Positions 10,401 through 20,929 of a stretch of DNA of 64,000 nucleotides are shown piece by piece. Source of the DNA: Chrysoporthe austroafricana (taxonomy: Eukaryota > Ascomycota > Sordariomycetes > Diaporthales > Cryphonectriaceae); contig JYIP02000007.1 in NCBI GenBank assembly GCA_001051155.2, positions 746,342 to 810,341 on the forward strand, read 5' to 3'. Position 1 is the first letter of the stretch; every line of letters starts with the position of its first letter. The notes below the pieces were generated by a model, which ran no database searches, had not been told where the DNA came from, and saw only the letters and a list, made by a program, of their open reading frames with translations. The translations under genes and the position numbers were made by a program.

Positions 10401-13400
10401 GCGGTATGGCGAGGCTTCGGATGAGGTGCTGGAATTTTACAACACTCTTCTGGAGTTGTACTTGTCTATTGGTGAAGAGGACAAGGCAGCAGAGATCCGC
10501 GCCAAGATCCAGGAGATTGCTCAAACACCCGAACAGCACCACCACTCTAGAAACCCGAAGCAGCTCAGCGTGACCCTGAAGAATAATGATCGCTCAGTGG
10601 TCGACAACTACGACGACTTCCTGTTCGGCTATAAGGAGGAAGAGCACGAAGAGCCCTCAATTATCACCCGCGTGGAAGAGACGATCGAAGTCGCCGTGAA
10701 ACTCATGCTTGAGAAGAAGTACGCCAGGTCTGAGGAACTGCTTCTGGAGCTTTGGCTCAAGCTCGACGAACACTGCCGCTCACACCAGAACTACGACTGG
10801 CATCAGAAGAAGATCATGGTGACGCTCAAATACGTCGAGGTCCTGCACATCCAAAATCGGAATGAGGAGGCGATGGGTCTGCTCCTCTCCTGCTGGAGCG
10901 AGTACTCCAGCCGCAGTGTTTCCACGTTCGAACCCATAATCGTCTCTCTCAAAGAGGTCGGAATATGGATGAAGCGGGTTCAAATGACTGCTGCTGCCCT
11001 TATTGTCTTCCTGAAGTGCTGGTCTTTGTACAATGCCTTGCACAACAAGCAGGTGACAATACTTCAAGATATCGAGGAGCAGATTGCCATCACGTCAAAG
11101 GAGATCGTCACGGAGATTTCTGAGACGTCAACAACATCTGCCACCGAGTCGTCCGAGAAAGTGCTGCGGGAGCTATTCGAGGCCTCTCTCTCTTGCACCG
11201 AACTCCCAGAAGTATTCTCCTGCACCACCGAGCTCTGCGAATATTTGACCTCGATTTACTTTAAGGAAGAAAGATTCTCTGAAGCGGCTTTGGTGCTCAA
11301 GGAGACCCTCATGAGATCCCCCTTCTCATCCTTGTTCTCCCAGTCGTTGGAGAGTATTGAAGTCAAGGGCTCGACGACTTCCAAGTACATCAGTCTCGTG
11401 ATGAAGCTGGCGGAGTGCTATATTCATCAGGGTCGGTACGAGAAAGCGGATCATCTTTACCTTTCTTTGTACCGCCTTTACCGCAAGAGCGGCGCTCCTC
11501 TTGATGATGCTCTTGTCATCAGGTATATCGACTTCTACGTTGACTTCCTGAAGAAACACGCCATGTTCAACCAGCTCATTTCATTCTATCAGGAGCTTCT
11601 GGTGGAGTACCGTGGTTTCTATGGTCACAGCCATGCCAGGACTATTTCCGTCCTCTACGCGCTCGGAGATCTGTGCTATGAGCATCGTGTAACTCATGGC
11701 TACTTCGTGGAGTACTACGTCGAGATTGTCACCAATCTCAACCACGGTGCTCTTGTATGTCACGAGGATGCACTACGAGCCCTTGGCATTGTCGCCGATC
11801 ACTATTACCAGAGCCAGAGGTTCACAGAATCCTTTGGATTCTTCAGATCAATCATTGCGACTTTCTGCAAACACGGTACAGAGTTTGAGTATTTCAAAGA
11901 CGCCACTATCGTCCAGCAGATCCTGAACAAGTACTTCAAAACCATCGAGGAGACCAAGGTCGAGATCAGCGAGCATCTGGAGATCCTCAGGGAGATTCGG
12001 CAGGCTTGCATCAAGTACTTCGGCGAAGAGTCCTCTATCTCGGTCCATGTGACCTTGACCCTGGCTGAGATGTGCCAGAGGAGTGAGAAGTACCAGTACG
12101 AAGCTGTTTCGTATTACGAGCACATCCTGAAGCACCCAGAGACGGTCACCAAGTCTGTCTTCGAGCGCAGCCAGAATACCCTTAGGTCACTCTACGTCAA
12201 GCAGGTCATATCCTCAAATGACTCCAAGACAGTTACCAAGGAGATCATGGAGAAGGCCACTGAGATGTCATACCTGCAGTACCTCGAGGTCAGGAAGCTG
12301 TACTCAGTCACACATCACGCAACACTGACGCAGCTGAGGGAACTCATCACTCTCTATCACAAGCAGTCTAGGTCGGAGACTGCTTTGACCGAGATGAGGA
12401 GCGTCGTCGTTGAATGCCTCAAGAAGGTCACCTCCTCGCAGGAGCAGATTGAGACGGCCAAGTACGTGGCTGAAATTTACGCCTCGTGCGGGTACACATC
12501 GTACGCGCAAGCCCTTGTCCGGGAGCTCAAGCTACAGCTCATCTACAAGATCGCCTCGAAGGGCTGCGGCTTCGATGTCACGGGCGTTGACATTCACACC
12601 TGCTTTTCTTTCGTCGCAGCGCTCGACTGGTCCCTGCGCTCGGACTTGAGCCTGACAATCGCCAGCTTCGTGGCGGAGCTCCTGGCCGAGTCCATGTTCT
12701 ACGAGCGCTTCAGCACCAGCATCAAGACCAAGGCCCCAATGCACGTTGTGCTGATGCATGCGGCCCGTCTCCGGAGCATGCTTTTCCGACTGCACCGCAA
12801 CAAGGACTTTGATGTTGTTGAGGCGGAGTTGCTCAATTACATGATGTCTGCTGAACCTAGCGTCGCTAAGTCATGCTCGGAGGAGTCTCTGAGATCGTTC
12901 TTGGTTGTTCTCTTGGCTCATTTCTCGGCTCGTCCCGGGGAGCTGACCCAGGACAAGATGACTAGCCATGCAGGCCATGCAGCTGTTCGAGAACTGAGGT
13001 CTTTGCTGAAGCAGCACAAGTATGAGGAAGCGCTCGAGTTCGCTCGCTGCACTTACCTGTTCCTCATGGCTCATGAGGGCCTGGATGATCCGACCGAGAT
13101 CTCGCTCGGGTTTCAGATATGTCTGCTGATGGCTGGTCGAAACGCCGAGGAGGATGAGCAGCAGACCAACGGAGACAAGCATGAAGCTAAACACAGTCGT
13201 CACCTGCCCAGCAACCCGGTCCTGCAGAAGGAGATGATGAAGCTATCACGGCAGATCCTAGGTGAGGTCCTCGAGATCTGCAAGACGCACGACATCAGCC
13301 TTGTCCGCTGCCAGTGGCCAGAGATCAACGATCTCATCTCGCTGCTCGGCGAGCTCAAGGACCTCCCCCGTCTTCAGTGGCTCCTGAACACGCTCTGGGA

Positions 13401-14199
13401 GTCGCGCGACGGCCAATCCAAGTGGGGCCACAACGTGATGCTCGCCCTCGGCACCCGCCTCGTGCAAGCCTCCTTCACGAGCGCCAAGAGCGACTACGAG
13501 AGGAAGGTCGCCATCCGCCTCGCCGAGGACCTGGCGTACAACGTCCGCCGCGTCCACGGCGCCCGCCACCAGCGGACGCTGGACATGATGTCCCTGCTCG
13601 CGGGCCTGTACACCAGCACGGCGCAGCACTACCAGTCCGCCGTCTCCGCCGAGACCAACGGCGCCGCCAGCGCGGACAAGAAGCGTGCCGGGGACATGTC
13701 GAAGCTCTACTTCAAGAAGGCGGCCGTCGTCCACGAGGACGTGCTTAAGCTCCTCCTCGACAACGACGGCAGCGACGGCGGCAGCGACTCCGACTCGGTG
13801 ACGTCCAGCGAGAACCGCCGCAGCAGCCGCATCGCCTCGCCCACGCTCTTGCGCAAGGCCTCCAGCTACGCGGCCTCGCACCACCACCAGCACCAGTCCA
13901 GCCACCACAAGTCCGCCATCACGCGCGAGCAGCAGGTCCAGGCCATCAAGACGCACCTGAGGCTGCTCAAGATCGCGCTGCAGCGGCTCGGCTCCTGGGC
14001 GCGCCCGGCCGCCGAGTACGAGAGGCTGACGGCGAAGGTGTGGCATGACTTCAAGCCGGAGCTTCTGGCTGCGGGCTTCAAGGAGGACCAGGTGCTCAGC
14101 AAGAAGTGGAAGCTGGACGGATACGGGCAGGGCAAGTCCGAGGGAACGCCTGACGAGGGTGCTTTTGCAGAGCCTCTGGACTGGCGGGTCAGCGCCTAG
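7436..14199 (+). CDS. Giant STAND protein A: helical N-terminal domain, NACHT-like NTPase, long TPR-like array
   Basis: Predicted exons are 7436-7990, 8051-8666, 8721-9789 and 9930-14199, giving about 2169 aa. Every join keeps phase, and introns have CTGAC/CTAAC branch sites. The first about 100 residues are Ser/Asn-rich and disordered. Residues about 110-320 form an alpha-helical region resembling the DUF7708-type domain found before NACHT in fungal STAND proteins. Walker A GKAGSGKTT lies near residue 357 and a Walker B-like IVIDLDELE near 465. After about residue 750 the protein is almost entirely repeated helical pairs of TPR character up to about 2020, then a Ser/Asp- and His-rich linker near the end. 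It is paralogous over its length to the protein encoded at 20930-28451. Fungal STAND proteins are signal-transducing NTPases often tied to non-self recognition; a role here is inference. The ATG at 7436 has good context (CCCATGG). An extra upstream exon cannot be excluded. Confidence 0.85.
9835..9846. repeat. Poly-C run of 12 inside intron 3 of STAND gene A
   Basis: A run of 12 C lies inside the 140-nt intron 9790-9929. The intron is supported by a GTACGT donor, a TGCTAAC branch site at 9912-9918 and a TAG acceptor, and by conserved phase on both sides. Length errors in this run would not affect the protein. Confidence 0.85.
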
Positions 14200-14770
14200 A
14201 GGCACACGTGTGAGAAGAACGCTGCTTCGGTGGAGCTCTCTTTGTTGATATTATTAGTATGCAGTTTGGCCGGGTATCTTGGAAGTATACCCTTCTGTGA
14301 CGGGACGATGAAAAGAATGTAAAAAACAATTCGCTTTACAATTAGCATGTATAATTTAATGATAGGATATCACCTCTCGGTTAGGGAAGACTTCAGTAAA
14401 GACGACAAAAGTGAGACTAAGTAGCGGTGTGGGCCTCGGCCAATAGGTCTACCATCATAGACGCCAGGAGTACCATAATATAGGCGGGACTACTTAGGCA
14501 TATCACAATGCTCAAAGGCGCCCCCCCCCCCGGATAGAGGGCTTGTTTTCCGGAGTAGGGCACAGTCTCACCGAAAAAAAAAAAATGACAAACAGTAGAG
14601 ATCTCATCACTGGAAGGACACCGTTACTAAGACAGCGAGGTCATGAATCAGGTCATATTGAACTTGGCTGCCTACGAGTGCGTGTTCCGCCCTTCAATAC
14701 ATCGCCTCCTGACTCTATAGGTCTGGCTGACAACCCTCCCACCTGCAACCGCCGAGCTGCCTTCCCGCCC
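14200..14770. other. Intergenic, convergent 3' regions
   Basis: Follows the stop of STAND gene A and faces the stop of the HsbA-like gene. It holds an 11-C run (14521-14531), an A-run at 14575-14584 and AT-rich sequence near 14320-14370 that may hold polyadenylation signals. No gene was seen. Confidence 0.6.
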
Positions 14771-15485
14771 TCAGGAGAAGACGGCGATGGCGCTGGCAAA
14801 CGCCGCGTCGACCTCGCTGACGATCGTCTCGGCTTCCGCCTGCGTGTCGGACGAGGCGATGGCAATGAGAGCAGCGCCGAGGGCGTCCGTGTCGTTCTGG
14901 AGGGTCTCGAGGTCGCTCAGGACCAGGGAGTTGAGGCTTAGGGCACTGAAGTCGGCCTCCCTGGCGGTCAGAGCATCCAGGGACGCGATGATGTCGGGCG
15001 TGAGTGTACCATTCACGTCTGACGCGTGAGGTCAGCCCGGGAGACAAGACTACAAGAAGACCCCCTAATGGACAGGCCAACAGGCCTGACTATTTTGGTG
15101 AAGGGGGGTGGGGAGGGGCTGGGGCTATGCGCACATGTCAGGATGGTCGTGGAGTCGGTAGAGTCAGCTTGAGACTCCGTTTCGGCCTCGGCAGTGGCAT
15201 CAGTGATGGCCGTCTGTCAGTGGGAGTCAGCTCATCGTGTCCCCCGACCCGAGAATGTGACGAGCTTCGCGCGTGCAGGCTTACCTCAAGGGTGTCCACG
15301 TCATCCTGGATTGTTATCGCGCCCAACAGCGAGGCATCCCAGGCCTCGATCGCGGCGGTGAGGGTGTTTGTGTCCGCGTCAATGGTCTCGAGGTTGTCGA
15401 GGACAGTCGTCACATCGCGCTTGTGGATGGACGGGATGGCCGAGACGGCGGTGGCAAAGGTAAGAACTGAGTAGAGGCTCACCAT
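14771..15485 (-). CDS. Secreted HsbA-family (hydrophobic surface-binding / cell-wall) protein
   Basis: Predicted exons on the minus strand are 15285-15485, 15135-15213 and 14771-15018, about 175 aa. A signal peptide is clear (residues 1-16, ending AVSA), followed by a KR dibasic site typical of Kex2 processing. The mature chain is Ala/Leu/Asp/Thr-rich and helical, with the spacing of the HsbA family: an early DVTTVLDNL block, a central LTPDIIASLDAL, and the ending EVDAAFASAIAVFS. HsbA proteins coat hydrophobic surfaces and help recruit secreted hydrolases in Aspergillus; related proteins are cell-wall mannoproteins. The middle exon is inferred from phase and family fit; its donor (GTGCGC) is weak. 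It lies between the two STAND genes. Confidence 0.72.
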
Positions 15486-16816
15486 TTTGGCTGCAGTACA
15501 CCGGAACAAGGGCTCGATTCGGTAATAATTTTATAAGGTAGGCTGGAGATGCGGTGCTGAGGCTCAAGATGACTGGCGCGAGGGACGGAAGGAGACCTCT
15601 TTTATAATATCCCAGGTTCTCGTAGAAATCGCGAGGCTTGGGACCGTGGACGGGCCAAGAGGCTCGGGTGGCCTTTGCACAACATCCTCGGTCCACAGCA
15701 ACCCATACGAACTTGTGATTATTGCGCGTTTGGAGAGTGCTCAGTGTGACCATCGTGAGTGCTACTATATGTGGCGCCCGGGGCGACTAGTCCGATGGAA
15801 TTGTATAAGCCAGATTCCAGATGGGGAAGGCCAAATCCGTTGCTGCGTCCGTGGAGTATTAAAACGCCGGGGGGCCGAACCCCAGATCTCGGCCAAGCTC
15901 AAGTCAAGATGCGGGGAAACACCTGGGCTATAGCTCAGAGAACCACGAATAATATCACCCGTCGACACGCGCCATGTGACAATGTTGTACTATAGGAGCA
16001 CCACCCCGAGTGCCCGAGTCTAGACGACGGTCCGCGGAGACCTTTGGAGAAGCTGCTGTAGCGGGACGAGTCTCCGGAAACAGGCTTCTTGCGCGCCCAC
16101 GAAACGTCCAAACCTTGGTCATGGCGAAAGAGGACCGCTGACCGAGCATACTAGTTCAGCTGATCGGATATACACCTCAAGATGTCCTGCTTCTCCATGC
16201 TGTTGACCCTGTGCACAGACTCTTTGCTGTGGCTGCGCCGCTTCCCCGACTGTCATCCTATTCTCGCTCTGCCCTGCCTCTGGGTGGCGCTCTCTTCTGG
16301 CCCAACAACAGTCCTAGCTGGCTCTTTTGGAAGCCGAGGATGATCCGTCCTTCCTTAGGACATGTGGCCCGCCCGTTGATCATGGCCAGACCGCCTGCTT
16401 GCTTGCATTGTCTCTTGCCACCGCGCAGATATCACTTTCCGCCGCCCTCACCTCTGCGGGCCAGTTGCCGAGACGGCCCGATCGTTGTCAGAGTGAGTTC
16501 CTAGTCATACGCCTGGGAGGAAGACCCTCCTCTAAATATCAAGTTGTAGCGGCGGTCCAAGCTGTTGGCGGTGCGTGTTGCAGAAGGCCTCTAGCTCGGT
16601 CAGCGCACATCTGAAGTTCTCCGCAGGCCACCATTTCTCATATCTTCTCCCAGTCTTCCCAATCTCCCTGATATTACTCCAGTTGCGCCATGTGTATACG
16701 CGACAATCTGGTCCTTTCAAACCCCCAGAAGTCTCCCTGCACTGTGTTGTCTGTCTTGGTCGAACATACTGTGACCCACTCCACCTTGTCTATCGTGTTG
16801 GCTCTTAGCAGTGCCC
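15486..16816. other. Intergenic, no gene recognised
   Basis: Holds the promoter of the HsbA-like gene and the 3' side of the DUF1810 gene. Open frames around 16211-16614 lack family features. A segment near 15850-15960 has a GGGGTTCGGCCCCC hairpin-like arm, but no complete tRNA fold could be formed. Confidence 0.5.
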
Positions 16817-17398
16817 CTACTCTCCTCTGTTGTCTGCTGCAGGATTCGGGGCAGGTGGTACGTGGTCGCGAAACGTCCGCCAGATGACCAATGTCCGCTC
16901 GTCCAGGTCTGGCCAGAAGGTCTGAGCGGCCTTCTTGAAGAAGTCATCATCCTCCGCCTGGCTGAACAGCGTCAAGCATGACTTGAACTTGTCCACGTCG
17001 AGTTGGGTACCAAAGAGTCTGCAGAGATCTGTCTCTTCACCATCCATGACGATCAGGGTGGCATCCCTGAGGCGGGGGCCGAGGACGCTGTGCGCGAGGT
17101 AGCTTCGAGCTTCAGAGACGCTGTTGATTGCATACAAATTACCGCGGTAGCTCGTGCTCAGGCCGGCTGCCTGAGGAAAGATGTACCATATCCAATGGCT
17201 GGTCTTTCTGCCTCGACGAAGCTCTCTCATGGCGACTTCATACTGCGTGGTTCGCTCTGGGGATAGCCGCTTGAACTCCCTTGGGCGGACCGCAACAGGA
17301 TGATTCTGAGCCCGCACGAAACGTTCAAGATCGAACGTTGGGGGGCTTGAGGCGGCAGCGGTCGCTCCACTCAAACCCGCTCCAGATACCGATGTCAT
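16817..17398 (-). CDS. DUF1810 family protein
   Basis: Single-exon gene of 193 aa. After a Ser/Ala-rich leader of about 20 residues it has the full DUF1810 (PF08837) pattern: DLERFVRAQ near residue 23, then YEVAMRELRRGRKTSHWIWYIFPQ (a hallmark stretch, about residues 53-76), SEARSYLAHSVLGPRLRDAT, and CLTLFSQAEDDDFFKKA near the C-terminus. The family is widespread in bacteria and fungi, is soluble and of unknown biochemical function. The ATG at 17398 is the only sensible start. Only about 1 kb of intergenic DNA separates it from the divergently read acyltransferase at 18450, so the two could share a promoter region. Confidence 0.88.
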   Translation of the reverse strand: MTSVSGAGLSGATAAASSPPTFDLERFVRAQNHPVAVRPREFKRLSPERTTQYEVAMRELRRGRKTSHWIWYIFPQAAGLSTSYRGNLYAINSVSEARSYLAHSVLGPRLRDATLIVMDGEETDLCRLFGTQLDVDKFKSCLTLFSQAEDDDFFKKAAQTFWPDLDERTLVIWRTFRDHVPPAPNPAADNRGE

Positions 17399-18449
17399 GC
17401 TGTAGCGATTGCTGTTGTCAAATTATGAAGCGACGATGTCAATTGAATATTGCCGTACGCTGACCTTAGTAGGGAAATTTGAGGGGTGATGAAATTGAAT
17501 TATGATTGTTATGGGCTTGTGTGACCGAGAGTTGTGGCGCGTCTCGGTCGGTTGTGGCTGGGCTATGCCACATGTGCCGCTGTTCTTGTTCAGTTTCAGG
17601 AGGACCTTCCCTAAATAGACGCCGGCAATGGTCTGATCCTTTTCTTTTCTTCTTATTTTCTTCTATGTAAGGAAAAGCTAATATTCTTCAGGCCAGAGGC
17701 TGCTGCTCGAGAGTGAGGGTATTAGCCCGTCAATTGGATGAATCGAATTGCGGCTTATGTGTCGTTGTCTGACCAGGTTCTCACACCAGGCTTGGGCACA
17801 GCCTCACGTGCTGGCATTTACATCAAGAGGTGGTTTCACTGTTGAAGTACTGTCTGAGCTAGAAAAAGTAACCTTCTTGTTTTCGGGATACGTTGGTACG
17901 ATTATCACGGATCTGAGTCAATGAACTAGATAATAATATATCATACCTTGTTTATTTGATCCAATGGCAACAATATGACAGCCTGCTTGTTGTTAACTGA
18001 GGAAATGATATTATTATTTGTACCTTTATCTTTCCTTACTGATCTTGCGACTTGAGTTCGGACTCGCGTACGGCCAACGACTTAGGTATGTCTGCAGTGC
18101 ACCTAGTTGAATTACTTGGTCCTATGATGTTTTTTAGGAAACAGCCCATACAGAAGTGAGTTTTAGCCATAGACGGACAATATCGAACCCTACCACGATT
18201 CCCGAAGAAAAGTCGATACTAGGTTACATTTTATTTACTCCTAGTATGCTCTGCAAGTCGGCCTGCGTCTACTGGTAGACATGACTGGGTAACTTCATCA
18301 ACGAGTGGGCCCCATATTTGGTGGGTCGTACCGAAGCTCGAAGACAGTTTAGCCGAATTTGATGCCAACTCTGACTCTGACTTTACCATTTTGGAGATAC
18401 CTTGGGAATTTCATCGCAGACCTTCGCCCACTGATCGAGATTTACTACA
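17399..18449. other. Divergent intergenic region, AT-rich
   Basis: AT-rich spacer, especially 17630-18250, between the DUF1810 gene (-) and the acyltransferase (+). No coding frame, RNA or clear repeat was recognised. It probably contains both promoters. Confidence 0.55.
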
Positions 18450-20174
18450 ATGCATATGAGCTGGTTGAGACGATATGCCACAGGATATCATCGATGGAGA
18501 CGAGCTAGGGACGAAGATGCCGTCAATTTCTACCGACCTCTTGGGATAGTCGAGAGCGGGTTCGACGCTGATGGAGTGTACTACGAGGGGAGAGCTGATA
18601 TAAACGTGGCTCTCGAATTCGAGATCAGGACAACCATGTCAGCAACGTCTCTGAGAAGGCATATTCTCTTAGCTTGGACATCCTTACGTCTCAGACACGC
18701 CCTTTTGTGTGCCGCTGCCTCTTCGACACGGAAATTTATGGACAGGGACATCGCCCAAGAAGATGCTCGATGGTTTGTTATTCGGAGACCTGTGGACTAT
18801 GAAGACGCCCTCCGATCAGCGGACGAGTTCATAGACTTTCTCGAGGACTACTATCCCAGTGTGGACGCCGATCAGCTGTACTTCCACGCCCAGAACACGG
18901 CCAGGGCATTCGATGCGTCCAGGACGCTTGCAAGATTGCTTGTACTTCCACTAGAGGAGACAAGCAGTAGCGCATACAGCCTACGCTTCCTGTTCATCAT
19001 GTCTCATCAGATATCGGACGGTCTGACCAATAACAACTGGGCGACCAGCTTCATGCGTCTGCTCAACAAGGGCTCCCGAAATCTTGAGGACTCGATCCGC
19101 CCCCTGATAGCGACGCTACACGAGCGCCTGCCGTCCGCCCAAGAGGATTTGTATCAGCCTATATCTGGATCCCTGGCGCGGCAGAGATGGTTCTGGGCCA
19201 TTACTCTCGTGCTGCGTCACGTTCAAAAACCTATGCCACCCGCCTTCGCCAATCCGCTTCGCTTCACCACGGGTCCTCTCAGGGCATCCTTGCCCGAGCA
19301 AAGGCTGTTCGACCGGGTTTTGGACTACAGCAGGCCCCCGACGCTGAACTCCGGGACAATCTCCGCTCAGGTCGGCCGGGAGGGAACACACAGGCTACAC
19401 CATCTGTGTCGACAGGCTGGGTGCAGCATCGGGGCCGGCTGCTTCGTGCTGGTTGCCATCGTGATGATGGAGCTGTACGAGCGGCGGTTCCCGGTCGTCC
19501 CGCCGCACGAGCGCCGGCCGTTCATAGGGTCGTTTCCGATCAACCCGCGCCCGTTCTTCAGCCATACCGCAGACCCGGATAGCCTCATGCTAGCGTTCTC
19601 GGATGGCGTCGTCCTGCCATTCTTGTCCTCCGGTCTTGACTTGGATGGGAGGATCAAGCTGCTCATCCGGTCCGCGCAGAGGCAGCTGTCAAGGTACCAG
19701 AAGCGGCCTCGGAAGGACACCGTCGACAATATGATTCAGTACATGGGCCCCCGAAGCGCTGGCAGGGTCGTGCCCATGACATATATAGATACCATCGAGC
19801 GGACGAACGGCAGGGTCCCAGAGGACATGAAGGTCGACTTGGAGTATCAGCGATTCGTGCCGAAGCAGATGAATCCCACCCTGGCGACGTGCGGCGTGAG
19901 CTCCGTTGGGAAGTCTTCTCCGGCCCTGCAGCCCGGCCAATATGATCTGGATCGGCCTCTCGTAGGGGATGATCTCGTGGCTGATTTTAGGAAAAGTCGA
20001 CAGAATGTGAGGCCTCGGGACGGAGAGTTCTTGGTGGGCGTCTGGGGCGGAGAGGACTCTATTCAGCTGGCTGCTAATATCGACGCATGTTCAATCGACG
20101 CTAGTTGGGCCGAAATTTTTAAGAGAGAGATTGAGAGTATATTGGACCGAACTACAGTACAGTCAAGATTGTAG
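18450..20174 (+). CDS. Solo condensation-fold (CoA-dependent acyltransferase superfamily) protein
   Basis: Intronless gene of 574 aa. The active-site motif HxxxDG is present as HQISDG at residues 186-191, inside a hydrophobic strand (LFIMSHQISDG), as in the chloramphenicol-acetyltransferase/condensation superfamily that includes fungal alcohol and trichothecene O-acyltransferases and NRPS condensation domains. A second half with hydrophobic core strands and a late GVWGGED segment fits the two-lobed fold; there is no clear DFGWG motif of the plant BAHD type. No carrier or adenylation domain is attached and no synthase lies nearby, so the acyl donor and acceptor are unknown. The start is the first of two close ATGs (18450, 18456). 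Function beyond acyl transfer is inference. Confidence 0.72.
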   Translation: MHMSWLRRYATGYHRWRRARDEDAVNFYRPLGIVESGFDADGVYYEGRADINVALEFEIRTTMSATSLRRHILLAWTSLRLRHALLCAAASSTRKFMDRDIAQEDARWFVIRRPVDYEDALRSADEFIDFLEDYYPSVDADQLYFHAQNTARAFDASRTLARLLVLPLEETSSSAYSLRFLFIMSHQISDGLTNNNWATSFMRLLNKGSRNLEDSIRPLIATLHERLPSAQEDLYQPISGSLARQRWFWAITLVLRHVQKPMPPAFANPLRFTTGPLRASLPEQRLFDRVLDYSRPPTLNSGTISAQVGREGTHRLHHLCRQAGCSIGAGCFVLVAIVMMELYERRFPVVPPHERRPFIGSFPINPRPFFSHTADPDSLMLAFSDGVVLPFLSSGLDLDGRIKLLIRSAQRQLSRYQKRPRKDTVDNMIQYMGPRSAGRVVPMTYIDTIERTNGRVPEDMKVDLEYQRFVPKQMNPTLATCGVSSVGKSSPALQPGQYDLDRPLVGDDLVADFRKSRQNVRPRDGEFLVGVWGGEDSIQLAANIDACSIDASWAEIFKREIESILDRTTVQSRL

Positions 20175-20929
20175 AATCCTACATCCTGGCAAGCAGAGGT
20201 GCACACATCATAGTATTCAAAGATAGTTACCAGTTCCGCGCTTTATTTTGATACTGTGGCTTAGACAGTCTCGTGCAAGCACCCTATAATCAGTTTTTAG
20301 GTTCTACTTTGTCTAATGTTGAGTGTTTATGAGAGTTTTCCTGGTGAACTTACTCGGGGGGGGGGGGCTTACGAAGTCACTCCGACATTGACATGACACG
20401 GAATGTGGCATTGCTCGCTCATACCCTCTATATTAAAAAAACTTGGAACGAAGTTTATGGTACGAGATTACTGCTAAGGTGACCTACGGGGTCCTACGGG
20501 GAAGCATTTGTAGATCGATGTTGCAAAGGAATGAAGAGTCACCAATGGCGTTGAGAGTCTGAGACTTTAAGTCATTGAATTCGAACAGACTAAAATGAGA
20601 GAAGGATTTTTGAACTCCATCCCATCGACCAAATTATACCCAAATTACGATGCATATATTACAGTCATAATACAAAACTGATCGCGTCCAGCCTTTTGAT
20701 CCAGTAAACCACCACCAAAACCAATATGCTCCCCCATGACATCATTGTCACAAAGATGTCGTCTTCGCCGCAGTCTTGTCCGAGTAAGAGTTCCAGCACT
20801 TCCTTGCGACCTTGCCTCTTCACGCCGTTCTTTTCAAATTCAACGCCCATGACTGCAGGGAAAGGCATAAAGATGCCCTTCTCCTTACGGTCACCTATGT
20901 AGAGCCAATTCCATTTGCACCTGATGCTC
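20175..20929. other. Intergenic, convergent 3' regions
   Basis: Lies between the acyltransferase stop and the stop of STAND gene B. It contains a 12-G run at 20356-20367 and AT-rich sequence to about 20690. A minus-strand frame continuing from 21261 to 20665 is out of frame with the STAND gene and was not accepted as coding. Confidence 0.55.

Noticed and set aside
13258..14205. 315-codon minus-strand frame opposite the end of STAND gene A
   Set aside because: Antisense shadow of the GC-rich last part of the gene; Val/Leu/Arg-rich with no motif.
15840..15960. Possible tRNA (GGGGTTCGGCCCCC arm and a TAGCTCAG-like segment)
   Set aside because: The arms are on opposite strands or wrongly spaced, and no acceptor stem or anticodon arm can be formed.
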